From the NCBI GenBank assembly GCA_009746045.1, contig RPFO01000296.1, positions 1,357,775 through 1,421,774 of the forward strand: 64,000 bases of DNA. The letters are read 5' to 3'. Positions 10,462-21,085 of this stretch are shown here, in pieces. This DNA comes from Mesostigma viride. Its lineage: Eukaryota; Streptophyta; Mesostigmatophyceae; Mesostigmatales; Mesostigmataceae. Under the pieces are notes generated by a model that worked only from the letters and a program-made list of their open reading frames with translations, was not told the DNA's origin and did not search any database. How positions within the stretch are numbered: position 1 is the stretch's first letter; every line of letters starts with the position of its first letter. A program made the translations under genes and the position numbers.

Positions 10462-13400
10462 TCAATAGTCATCTTCTTCAGAACTGTCCGAGGGGTTGCT
10501 TGCATCAACATCATCTTCTGATGACATAGTGTCATCCCCACTAGTGTCGCAATAGTTCACAGCTTTACGCTGCCTTCCACTGGCCCTCTTTGCCATAGGG
10601 ACCTCCTCAATTACAACGGTGGGCTGGCTAGGTCCAGCATCTGTGGGAGCACCACGCTTGCGGCTGCGCCCTCGAGCAGGTGCCTTGCCAGCGCGGCGCA
10701 CCACGTCGCCATCACCTACGTCTGCCGCTGCCACCTTCTTCTTCTTCTTGGACCCCTTCTTCTTGCCTTTCTTCTTGCCACTAGGCGGTGGCATCGGCTC
10801 ACCCTCCTCAATCACTTCAAACTGCGGCATGGTGGGGAAATCTGCTGCCACGCTGTGATACACATGGTTACTGAGGGCAGATTGCGCCTGGTGTGCCATG
10901 CTCCATGGCAGTTTGGCAGGGATTACCACCATTTCGGGAGCATAGCATTCATCGACGACATACCCAACTGAGCTCACTGCACCTGGCAACACAAGGCACG
11001 ACGACCTGGGGGCCTGTGCGCTGCTGATGACCACCAACCTCTCCTGGGGCAGGTGAGCGACATGAAGGCGATCAAAAAGCTCCACCTTCAACAACAGCTG
11101 CCATTCCCAGCCCCCTCGTGGGTACTCTAACCTGGCCTTCAGAATGTGTGTGATGAAACCAAAGTCTACACCGCCCGGGCCATGCACCGCAACTCCCGCA
11201 TTCTTGTGCCGCTTTCCCTGGGATTGGTCCGCAGCCTCCGTGCGGTAGTTGAACCCGTGGATCCTGACTTTGTGGAAAGAATCCGCGTAGCGCTTCACGC
11301 CCCCACACGCCGCTACAATGACTTGCGGCACAAGCGGCGTCAGGTTTAATGATGCCCATGCCAGCACGTTGAACGTTGTGTCAGCACAGCGATCTCGCCT
11401 GCATTCAAACAAACGCACACCGATAACCCAGCAAAGAGTATTATTATTAAGTATTGGTTATTAAAAAAAAAAAACAGATACAACACAGGACGCTTTTACT
11501 GGCGGCAAGATCATGGCACCCGGATGGGTAAAACCAAACAAACTAGATATTAATTACTAGGGCTGGCTTTGTGACAGTAGAACATGATTGCATGGCTAAT
11601 CCCAAGGCGCCTTTCAATAGGATGGATTAAAATAACCAAAGCAGACGGCATAAGTAGCATTTGCAAAAAACAAGGCTCACCAGTAGGCCTCGTCGCCATT
11701 CGCAGGGTCGCTGTAATCAGCCTTGGGAAGGGCATCTTCTACCAGCAAATCCCTTGCCGCCGTCATCTCGTCCTCAGAAAACCGGTACCCGTCTTTCACC
11801 GAGCGCTTGCCCAGCTCGATGGTGCGCGACGGATCATTGGTGAGAAGGTCCCACACATAGTGCTTGGTCTTTACCTGCATTGGAAAAAAACATGATAAGC
11901 ACACCAAGCAAAAATACAGAAGGCATTCAATTGAAAGAGCACTTTCCTTGAAAATGAGAGTGAGTAGAAACATCAAGGTTTTACACAAGGAGAGTTTCCA
12001 TGCTGAATGAAATGAGCCATCATTGCTTCATGTAAATGCAGAATTACAAACTCAAGGTGCTATACATCATGTACACACACAAGAAAGAAGTAAAGACCTT
12101 CAAATAAGAAACAACTTACTCCGGTGGCTCGATGCTGGAAGTAGGATAGCAGCGTCAGCACCTCGAAGTTGACGAAGGACTGGCCCATGGAGTGCTCAAC
12201 ATTGAGTGCAGACATGTGGCCAGAAACCGCTGTGTTCATGCATCTCTCACCCCACGCCATGGACCTACCGTCAGGGAGACCGACATTTGAAATCTGCCCC
12301 GCCAAATGTGTCGCTGCGTGAACCGACCTGGACATTTCGGATGCGGGCAGAACACGCTCAAGTGCAACAATTGACCTCAGCATAGCCCTACCTACCTCGT
12401 CCAGTTCGTACTGAGTGAAGACCCTACCGCTAAAGATTGAGTCCCATGCTGCAGACGTTTCCAAAAAGGCAGCTCTTGCGTCTGCGTGCAGGCGGCCTCT
12501 AAGCAAAACTGGTAAGCGCTTCGAAAACAATTCTAGCTTGTCATGAGTCTTGGCCTTTCTCTCTGGCTTGCCATTGGCCAGCAGCCCCACAATATCACCC
12601 GGGAAGCAGTCGGGCAGGCTGTCCTTCATTCGGCGCTCCAGGGCTGCGTGGGAGACAAAAAAAAAAAAACAGATAAACCCCACAAGTGTAAGTCGGTGGC
12701 AAGTCTTGATGCAACATGGAGAGTGACAAGTCGAACGTTTACTGTACTGCAATATGCACTGTTCACATTGCACTGAAAATGTGAGAAGACCCTAAACGCG
12801 TGCGAAAGGAAAACTGAACCACAACCAGAGAAAGAAAAATTGCGAAACTAAATAATTGCACTTGAATCAAATACCTAGAAAACAGTTGGGAGAAAAAAGC
12901 AAACACTCACCAATAACTTCAGCCTTCTCTTGCGAGGTGAGCTGGCAGGGTGGATGCAACCCCCGCCTCCTGGTTGTTGTCTTGATTGTGCCATCCATGG
13001 CAGTGGTGGTTGTCACGGTCTTCTCCATGTGCAGCTCCGGGTTCAGGTTCATCTCCTTTAGCCGATCCCGAATGGCGTAGGTCAGACCTTCCCCTGGCAG
13101 CAGATTTAAGGAAAACAAAGCCATATACAAGCGCAAATGCATACCAATGTTAGTAATACTTAATACACACACTGAACCACAGCATGTAATAAATCCTAAT
13201 GGAATTCTCCTTAAATACAAAATGTTGAAAAGGAAAAAAACAGCGACAAACACTAGTGACACAACACTAGACAGCACCGCACTTACCGCTAGTGGAGTTG
13301 GCGACTCGCAAGAGGTTGTTCGCCCCCAGGTGGAACTCGTCGATCAGGTGCCGTTGGAGGAGTTGAGGCCAGTACGGCAGCCTGCAAAAGGGCTCCGGCT

Positions 13401-15774
13401 CCCGGCTGTTGTTTCTGCAGTGCTCTACATAGGTTTCCATGGTCATGTCTGGCGGCGCCTCCTTGTCGTTGCCACCGCGACGGGGGTCATCAGCTGGCAG
13501 CAAGGTCTCATGCCCAAGAAAAACAATGCGCCCTTGGGAAACATAGGTGCCCTTCCAAGCAGGGCCGTGCACAAGGCAGCCGTCGTACCCGGAGTCTGGC
13601 ATATTTACCATCTTACCAAACCCCGGGTAGTCGTGAACAGTAAACAAAAGCAGTGCTTGAATCTTTACAGGGTGGAGCCCACCATGATCATCATCATCCA
13701 ACACATCACAAATGAAAAACCCATCCCACATCTTCACCAGCTCATCTACAATCAGGTCAAGAAAAATGTGCATATTCTTTGGGGCCTTACCTTTCTTGTT
13801 CCCTCCCACCAGAAGCACCATTGGGCAGAAATGTTTGTTAACCCCTCCACCGTCTCGCACTCGTGCCTAAGGTGAGTCACCAGTTTCATAGTACGCCACA
13901 GGTGCCCCCATTCAGCCTAATTATTATTTCTAGACCATGCTGGGAACCAAGCATCCCCATATGAGGGCCCACCTGGGAGTATAGTGGGTGGTCCCAGTAC
14001 TAGCCCCCCCTGCTCTATAAATAGCACCCCCCTCAGGGGGGTACGGTGAGTGTGCGCGGTGACCCACTTACAATGCATGATAGACCACTTTTCTCAATAA
14101 GTTGCCCCTGGGGTTGGTTTTGTAGATAGATTTACTAGTTAGGATGGGATACTAGCACTAAAAATTGTAACTGCCCCAGGGGCCCACCAGATGGAGCTAA
14201 AAATAACTGGTGACTCATTTGAGTCACCAGTTTAGGGGGGGCTAGAACAAGCATTCTAGTGCAGTTTTGAACCTGGACATGATAGGTAAGCATGGAATAT
14301 TGGCAAACATGCATGTTAACGCATATTTCAACCTGTGTGCCACCAATATTCACCATAACCACTGCCGCATATGCTTGGAGACAGCTGCGCGCGGGTCGCG
14401 AGTATAAACTTCACAACCAATGCATGATGGACCACGTATACCTTGGATTTCACCCTAGTATTTCAGGGGGGACTGTAAGTGTACCCAAGCACTACATCCA
14501 AGCACTTCCATGTCTTGTTTCACCCAGGGACCCACAAGATAATGCTCAAAATATCTTATGACTATTTTGAGTCACCAGTTTAGGGTACCCTGTCAGCTTT
14601 GACCAGGGTTTTCACCCTGGTCCGGTGGTCAGATACAGTCTTTCAAGAGTGCTACGGATAGAGTGAATCTAGACCTTTCCAACGGTCCTATTTTTACCCG
14701 CGAAAACCTTCCCGCGAGATTTCTACAGGGCGCACAAACTCATGCCGAATTCCAGTCATGAGTAAAACTCGTGGTCGAAAATCGGCACGAGGACGGTTTA
14801 GGGGTTAATGAAGACCCATTCAGGCAGGTTCAAGATTGCACAGAAACATGGCCAGCTGGAGTGCTGGTCCATGTAGCACCTAGGACATACTCCATCAAAA
14901 CAAAGCGCTAAAAAAAGGAAGCGTGGGTCAAGCCGAAACTGAGGGAACATTCTCTTGACGTGCAGCATCGCTCGGGTATCTGCACGCAATTATACAACAG
15001 GGAGGTGGGTAAACGGGACGGCCGAAGTGCGGGCGGCACAACCGAATGTTATAATATGCAGCAAAATCACCACAACATATGCAGCATGAGTTGGGTGAAC
15101 CGTATACAGCCAGCCAAAAAGCACGTGCAGAAAAGAAATCGACAAGGACGCCTTTTACCTTTAATTCCGTGGACTTTCCGGTTTGGGTCTTCTTCGTCTT
15201 GTTTGTTTTCAGTTTCTCCAGCATATCGCAATGCCTTGGACATCTCGGGTATCCTAAAAAATCCGCGGAAACGATTTATAAGAGGGAAGTATCTAACTTG
15301 GCGATGTGCCCTTCTTGTTGTTACTGTCTCTCCATTTCTATCTTCGTATTGTTCATATCTATTGTTTTTACATACAGGGCAGGTCTGGACTTCTTTTGTT
15401 TTGTATATATATTTTTCACAGGGGCAGGCGTCATATACACGCATATCTAACCCTAAACCCTTCATGACTTTCTTTGCTTCTTTTACACTTTCTGGAAGAG
15501 AATTACCGGCTGGCAGAACTTTGCTAATGAAAGTGAATACCTCATCCGCTAGGGCAGCCGATGCAGAATGCCTGCCGAGTATAGACAAGAGTTCCAACGC
15601 GCTAGCTATGGCAGTGTTACTGGATCCTGAATAAAGTGGTGTGTCTGCTGATATTTTGCCTACTGTAGCTGCGAAGTTTCTGGCAAACGCTTTTGCATCC
15701 TCCTCCCCGGTACCAGGCAGATGATCGCCCCCCTCCTGTAAAAAATCATCTATGCTACAGTTCAAATCCGCCAT
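10462..15774 (-). CDS. CACTA transposase (TNP2-like), seven exons
   Basis: Exons in coding order: 15774-15159, 14979-14816, 13866-13287, 13093-12911, 12643-12120, 11874-11681, 11398-10462. They join in frame to about 1,065 aa. Residues of exon 1 carry LPESVKEAKKVMKGLGLD and a CPC...CPVC zinc-like cluster followed by VRYFPLINRF, typical of the TNP2 N-terminus. Exon 2 holds LALCFDGVCP, where the first catalytic Asp of the DDE fold is expected. Exon 3 has IVDELVKMW and LLFTVHDYPGFG (likely second Asp). Exons 5-6 match the conserved TNP2 C-terminal region (KTHDKLELFSKRLPVLLRG; MAWGERCMNT). The C-terminus has a Lys-rich block (KKKGKKKGSKKKKK), probably a nuclear signal, and an acidic tail. Weak points: the exon 2 donor is TGG|GTCTTC, and that 0.95-kb intron contains an unrelated repeat. 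No stop or frameshift was found. Confidence 0.8.
13867..14806. repeat. Repeat-filled second intron of the CACTA transposase
   Basis: It contains two diverged copies of a block (about 13975-14240 and 14400-14590), each with TGCATGAT(A/G)GACCAC, a TTTAG(T/G)... stretch and an ACTGGTGACTCA end, plus a perfect palindrome at 14197-14225 (AACTGGTGACTCA facing TGAGTCACCAGTT). A third TGAGTCACCAGTT lies at 13874-13886 beside the acceptor. The last 195 bp match the module at 760-945. This looks like an older element now carried as an intron. Confidence 0.5.
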
Positions 15775-16134
15775 TGTTAGTATTCAGGAATAAATAAGAC
15801 AGTAAATGTAAAGTCACGGAAGGCCCCGCGTCAGACTTGATGCGAAATCGTCGAAGCCACAGCAGACCTCAAAACGAACGCGTTGTTTAAGTTGCGCGGT
15901 GCTCCCTCTGTCGGTAGGTGCCGTTTGGTGCCGCCGCGTGAATCGCGCGGACGCGTCAACACACTGCGGCTGACGTCGATGAGTGCCAACCGACGGCTTG
16001 GGTCACTTCTCTGGAGAACTTAAGGTAAGTTAAGTTAATGCAGACCAGTGGTCGCACGCGTCGTGAACCGGCCAACGGCTCTCCTGCGAGAGAAAAAAAA
16101 GCGGGATACTGCATGAGTCGTCGGATCGGTGCAG
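15775..16134. promoter_or_regulatory. Divergent promoter region between the two CACTA genes
   Basis: 360 bp separate the two start codons. It contains TGACGTCGATG and several CGCG-rich blocks but no clear TATA box. Function is inferred only from the head-to-head arrangement. Confidence 0.4.
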
Positions 16135-19100
16135 ATGGACGGTCACGATTTCAAGATGATGTATGCGTTGAATTTGCCGCGTCCACAGAACGTAGTCGTT
16201 GTTGCCATGGAGCCGCAAACACAGGCGGCCGACGCATTGACCCAGGCTACAACGGATTCAATTTCTACCCAACGGCGGTTGGGTAGTTACATGGCAGCAG
16301 AGGAGGATGGGCCTTACAAGGCCACAGATGATGAGTGGCGCTCATTCCGTTTCAACAAGATCAGCGAGGAAGTCCCTTTGCCATTTGTTTCCGAGAGTAG
16401 CCGGCTGGCAGTCCTCCGCAGCCAGATAGCGGCGCTATCGCGGAGGTACCTTCACATTGGGGAGCCCAAAGCTAAACAAGATCCTACGTTGGTTTCAGCA
16501 GTTGTCGATAGACTGCTAAAAATATGCGACTTTGCGGGGGCATTAGCAAACTCAGCTCATGAGTCAGCAATGCGGAGGTACGAGGACTTGAAGAAAGTAG
16601 ACCCCGCGAAGGCGGGCAAGGCTCCGGTATTCCAGCCGGCGCGGAAATTTGTAGCCGCCGAGCTGTCTCGATACTTGTCGAATTCGAAGTACAAGGCAAA
16701 TAGCGGGAAGCGCGGCATTCGCAACCCGGACGAGGGGGGTGCCTTGGCCAACCTAACCAACCTGGACACGCCAAAGGTATAGCTAAGCTCTACATTGGAC
16801 TTATTCGAACTGAATGCTTTTCTTTTCCCGATGCAAAGGCAACCGAACTTCATGCATGCAATATTTTCTGATCCGGCACCATTAGTATTGGAGTAAAATG
16901 TGTACTTGCCGCTAGCTTCGATGTCAAGTTCCTTCTTTTAATTGATTTGCTTGTCTTTGTCCTCACAATCGTCGTATCACTCGCACGATCTTAGGTGAAG
17001 GTCGGGGTGCCAAAGCCCAAGATGGCGAATCCCAAGCAAGACAAGACTCACCTCGAGCCACAAGCCCCGGCCAAGGTAGGTTACGGCAAGAAAGCATTCT
17101 GGCTACTAGCTTACTGTATGTCGTCCGCAAAGATTGTTGCTTTCCACTCTCCATGCTCGTGAACATGTTCTTTTTAAACCGTGGGTATTCACGCGCCCTT
17201 ATATAAATCTGGTTAAGAAATGCTACAGTGACTGACAACCCTATAAAAAAATTTTAATACTTGTAATCCATGCCAGCACCCCACCCCATTTATTTATGCA
17301 TGCCAGCACCCCACCCCATTCATTTATGCATGCCACCACCCCACCCCATTTATTTATGCATGCCAGCACCCCACCCCATTTATTTATGCATGCCAGCACC
17401 CCACCCCATTCATTTATGCATGCCAGCACCCCACCCCATTTATTGATGCATGCCAGCACACCACCAACCTGTTACGCCCGCCTAAAGGTGGCGGGCTCCG
17501 CTTTGCCTTTGCCATTTTCAAGCGCCCCCATGTCAGATGAGCAAATAGCTCAAGAAATCACGTCCTCTAACTTTTGTACCTAGTTGGTTGTGTCCGTTTC
17601 CCCGAAATTGTGGCATGCGCAGGTCGAGAACACCCTGACGCCCCAGCAGCAGGAAATCGCCCTCCTCCGCGCCAGGCTAGCTGCACTTGAACAATCTGCA
17701 AAGCCGGCCTCAGCTTCAGAACAGTCGGTCGTCTATATCATGGCGCCGCCCCCTGTGCCACCAAGGAACCCTGTCCTTGCCGTGGCCGCTTCCCCCTCGG
17801 CCACGTCGGCTCCCCCCGCCGCAGAAACCGCGGCGCCGGCAGCCAAGGCCGCGGCGCCGGCACCCAAGGCCGCGGCGCCGGCACCCAAGGCCGCGGCGCC
17901 GGCACCCAAGGCCGCGGCGCCGGCACCCAAGGCCGCGGCGCCGGCACCCAAGGCCGCGGCGCCGGCACCCAAGGCCGCGGCGCCGGCACCCAAGGCCGCG
18001 GCGCCGGCACCCAAGGCCGCGGCGCCGGCAGCCCAGGCCGAGGGGGAGCCGGCAGCCGAGGCCGCGGCGCCGTTCATTCCAAAGGCGCAAAAGAACAAAG
18101 TAGAGAAGAAACCTGATGTGCCGCCAAAGAAACTCAAGAAGGAACGGGAGCCCCAAGTAAAAAAGGAACGCGGTACCCCCTCGACCTGGGCCTTGGTCAC
18201 TTTCTGCCGCAGCTCAGCCGCGTGGCCACCATCCGAAAGGATGCCCAGCCGAAAATCGGGATGTTTATCGCCGTGCGGTTTCTCCTAGAGGACCCTAAGA
18301 AGGACCGGGATGAGTGGATCTGGGAGTTTGGTAAAGTCTGCTCCATCAACAAGAAAAGGAAGATCCCACACTCAATCCTGTTCGTCGAGCATGACGGCGC
18401 AAGCAAGACTTACGAGCTCGCCCTCAACGACCTCCCCCAAGACGAGAACAGCAAGGAAATATGTGCTTGGGTGGCTCTTGATGGAGTGTACCCCGAGGAC
18501 ATGACGGCGTACCGAGTCCTCAAGCGGTCCCAAGCAGCCGTGAAGGCTGCTGCCTCTGTGGACCCCACCAACATGCAGGATCCGGTGAAAAAGAGACAGG
18601 TGGAGGAGTCCGCGCAGCAGGTGCCTGTGAAGCGTGCGAAGGGAGTTGTGGCTGGGGCTGCGGTGCAGGGCAGCGAGGCAAAGGCAGGGACAAAGGTGGT
18701 AGTCACCACGCCTGCTGTGGAGAAAGCCAAGGCGGAGGTTGCCACGGCGGCGGCGGCGCAGGCCAAGGCGGAGGTCGCCACGCCGGCAGCGGCGCAGGCC
18801 AAGGCGGAGGTCGCCACGCCGGCAGCGGCGCAGGCCAAGGCGGAGGTCGCCACGCCGGCAGCGGCGCAGGCCAAGGCGGAGGTCGCCACGCCGGCAGCGG
18901 CGCAGGCCAAGGCGGAGGTCGCCACGCCGACGGTGCTGTCGGTTGCGCCTGCTAAACTGGAATTCAGCGACGTGGATATGGAGCTCGAGCCGGATTTGAA
19001 GGAGGCAGAGCGAGAACTGGCCAGGCTAGAAGCCCTCCTAGCAAAACAAAAGGCCCTTGTTCGCGCCCGGCAGCAGGGTACTGCGACTATCGACATCTCG

Positions 19101-19766
19101 ACGGCAACGGGGATGACATCGGTAAGTATACCTTTTTAGTCGTGCCTAAAAATAAGTTGTTTGCATCTTGTATGCATGCCATATTGTTGTTCATGTAATC
19201 ATGGTAAATTATGTTGGCTGATTAGGTTTTGTTGTTTTTCCCCCTATGATTTCTGAAATTTTGTTCCGCTATAAAAATCGCCATTTATTGATAGCATCTT
19301 TTTTCTGCAATTAAGTTTTCCTGAACATGATTTAGTTGACTTCCTTGTATGCCTCTTACTTGCAGGTAAACTGGACCGCCCAGGAGGAAGCTCGTGGTGG
19401 GAGGACTGACACTGACGATGGCAATGACGATACCATGTCATCGGCGTCGAGCGTTGCATCACCATCCAAGGTTAGCTGCACTGCTTTCATTTGGGGGGAA
19501 TTATAGGTGTCATGTTTTTGGCATTTGAAGGTATAGATGTTTATCTGCAAGGGCCTGTTTTTTTTTCCCCTCTTGCATGCATGGATGTGTGGAATTGTAT
19601 GTTGCTTGGTTTGATTTGCCATACACATTTGCTGCATGGATTGTTTGGTGGTGATGAGCTCAAGATCATTGTAGAACGCTTACATCTATGTCAAGGATCT
19701 GATTTCTTTTCCTCTTGCATATATTGTGTCGGTTTGCTTGATTTCTTGCAGGCACCACGAGAATAA
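16135..19766 (+). CDS. CACTA-encoded second protein (TnpA-like role inferred)
   Basis: Exons: 16135-16776, 16995-17075, 17623-18156, 18213-19121, 19366-19470, 19752-19766, all phase 0, giving about 761 aa. The 56-bp third intron was chosen because the frame changes there and CAA|GTAAAA ... CCGCAG restores it. Features: an N-terminal alpha-helical region, a coiled coil (QQQEIALLRARLAALEQ), nine PAPKAAA-type heptads (17842-18039), a Lys-rich segment (KKLKKEREPQVKKERG), a compact beta-rich domain (IGMFIAVRF ... DEWIWEFGKVC ... HSILFVEHDG ... TYELALNDL) that resembles SH3-like/Tudor folds, then five AQAKAEVATPAA repeats and a C-terminal leucine-rich coiled coil. No clear DNA-binding motif was recognised. 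Location inside the CACTA element opposite the transposase suggests it binds the subterminal repeats, as TnpA does. That is inference. The acidic DDTMSS motif near its end also occurs in the transposase tail. Confidence 0.65.
17271..17460 (+). repeat. 30-bp minisatellite in intron 2 of the CACTA second gene
   Basis: About six units of CCAGCACCCCACCCCATTTA plus a TTTATGCATG remainder, with few substitutions. Confidence 0.9.
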
Positions 19767-19856
19767 ACAGCAAGCGGTCCCACTTTCAAGTCAGCATGTG
19801 ACGCCCTGTCGAGCGGCCCGCTTTGTTAGCTAGCTGCCATATAGTATTTGATGAAA

Positions 19857-19948
19857 GGCATTGAATGCCGGAGATGTCATAACGCCATAACAGACTGCAT
19901 GTGTTGAACAGGCATTGAATGCCGAAGATGTACATAACGCCGTAACAG
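19857..19948. repeat. Paired palindromic motifs near the CACTA right end
   Basis: Two copies (19857-19893, 19911-19948) of a roughly 37-bp motif beginning AGGCATTGAATGCCG and continuing AGATGT...ATAACGCC(A/G)TAACAG, 54 bp apart. The core GGCATTGAATGCC is an inverted repeat. It could be another protein-binding site or part of a transcript end. Confidence 0.55.
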
Positions 19949-20112
19949 TGTTGAATAGTTGAATCAACGGGTTCTTGCAGCTGTAAACAATTAAATTATT
20001 CAAACATTTAATGAAAAAATCATGATTGTTCGTGCTGTTTTGAACAGCGGTTGTTACTGGCACTGCATGCATGTGTCTGCTGCCAGCATATTGTATTATG
20101 GCTGTGTTTCTC

Positions 20113-20449
20113 AGCGCTGTGTTTTCTCACTTTTCTCACTTTTCTCACGTCCTGATTTTCTCACTTTTCTCACGTCCTGTTTTTTTGAGATTTTTCTCAC
20201 GTTTCACACTTTGTTTTTCTCACTTATGTCACGTCCTGTTTTTTTGAGATTTTTCTCACGTTTTTCCCCTTTTTTCACCTTTTTGGGGCAATCTCACCCG
20301 GGTGAGATTGCCCTTTTCTCACCCATTCTCACCCATTTCTCACCCTATTTTCTCACTTTTCTCACCCATTCTCACCCATTTCTCACCCTTTTTCTCACCC
20401 ATCTCACCCTTTTTCTCACCTTTTCTCACCCATTCTCAAAGCCGAGTTC
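20113..20449. repeat. CACTA right subterminal repeat region
   Basis: Dense TTTCTCAC and TCTCACCC repeats, the inverse of the left subterminal region, run right up to the terminal GAGTTCCTAGTG. Confidence 0.8.
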
Positions 20450-20455
20450 CTAGTG

Positions 20456-21075
20456 TGGCCACGCAGGTCCCCGAGATCGCCGAGCGAACGGCCACCATCG
20501 CCTCCCAACCTGCTGGTAGGGCTAGCGATGACCCCTCGACTCGCGCCTCCTGGGCGGACCTGCTCAAGAGCCAGGCATCCTCTACCACGACCGCCATCAC
20601 CACCAAGCTCCAGGAGCTGGAAGACACGCGCCGCGAGGCCGCTGACCGCGACCGTCGCCGCTGCCGGGTCATCCTCAGGCGCTTCGACATGCTGCCGGAG
20701 GAGACCCCAGACTCTCTTCTCGACGAGCTGAAGAAACAGCTCTTGGCGCGCATGCAGCTGCCAGGTGCGATACTGCAGGGCGCCTACCGCCTGCCCCATC
20801 CACGGGCCAAGGCTGGGCCCCCTCCAGTGGTCCTCACCTTCAGCGACATCACCGCCCGAGTTCGGTTCCTCTCTCGCCGCAAGAAGCTGGTGGACACCTC
20901 CTGGTCGCTTGACGACGACCTGACGCCAGCCCAGCAGCAGCAACGCCGCGATCAGTGGCCCGACTACATCCGCCACAAGACCAACCCCGAGAAGCCCCAA
21001 GTGTACTGGCGGGGCGGGGACCTCTATGTCAACAAGACTGAAACAGTCTGTTGTGGAAGCCCCCCCGGGCTTCCC
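20456..21075 (+). pseudogene. LINE ORF1 protein, C-terminal part
   Basis: It continues the ORF1 reading frame from the left half if the CACTA element and one copy of a 2-bp TG duplication are removed. It shows a short coiled coil (LQELEDTRREAADRDRR), an RRM-like core (CRVILRRFDMLPEE ... ILQGAYRLPHP ... PPPVVLTFSDITARVRFL) and a basic C-terminal segment ending near VYWRGGDLYVNKTE. This is the coiled-coil, RRM and C-terminal-domain order of L1-type ORF1p. The frame then runs without a clean end into the LINE 3' unit at about 21086. Confidence 0.75.
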
Positions 21076-21085
21076 CGGGATAGAG

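Larger units (their letters stand above)
8607..20455. mobile_element. Autonomous CACTA (EnSpm-like) transposon, 11.85 kb
   Basis: Its termini read CACTAGGAACTC at 8607 and the inverse GAGTTCCTAGTG ending at 20455. The duplicated target is TG (8605-8606 and 20456-20457). Both ends carry about 340 bp of dense GTGAGAAA / TTTCTCAC subterminal repeats. Inside are a seven-exon TNP2-like transposase (-, 10462-15774) and a divergent six-exon gene (+, 16135-19766), the two-gene plan known for plant CACTA elements. A 1,342-bp piggyBac-like element is nested at 8990-10331. Without it the CACTA is about 10.5 kb. Both genes have open, phase-consistent exon chains, so the element may be active or recently active. 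Confidence 0.88.

Noticed and set aside
17716-18200. Open frames on the - strand opposite the Ala/Pro/Lys heptads
   Set aside because: They are shadows of the 21-bp coding repeat. The + strand exon has coiled-coil and basic segments and consistent splicing.
8604-20458. 3-bp target duplication for the CACTA element
   Set aside because: The flanking triplets are CTG and TGG, which do not match. Only TG is shared, and removing one TG restores the LINE frame exactly.
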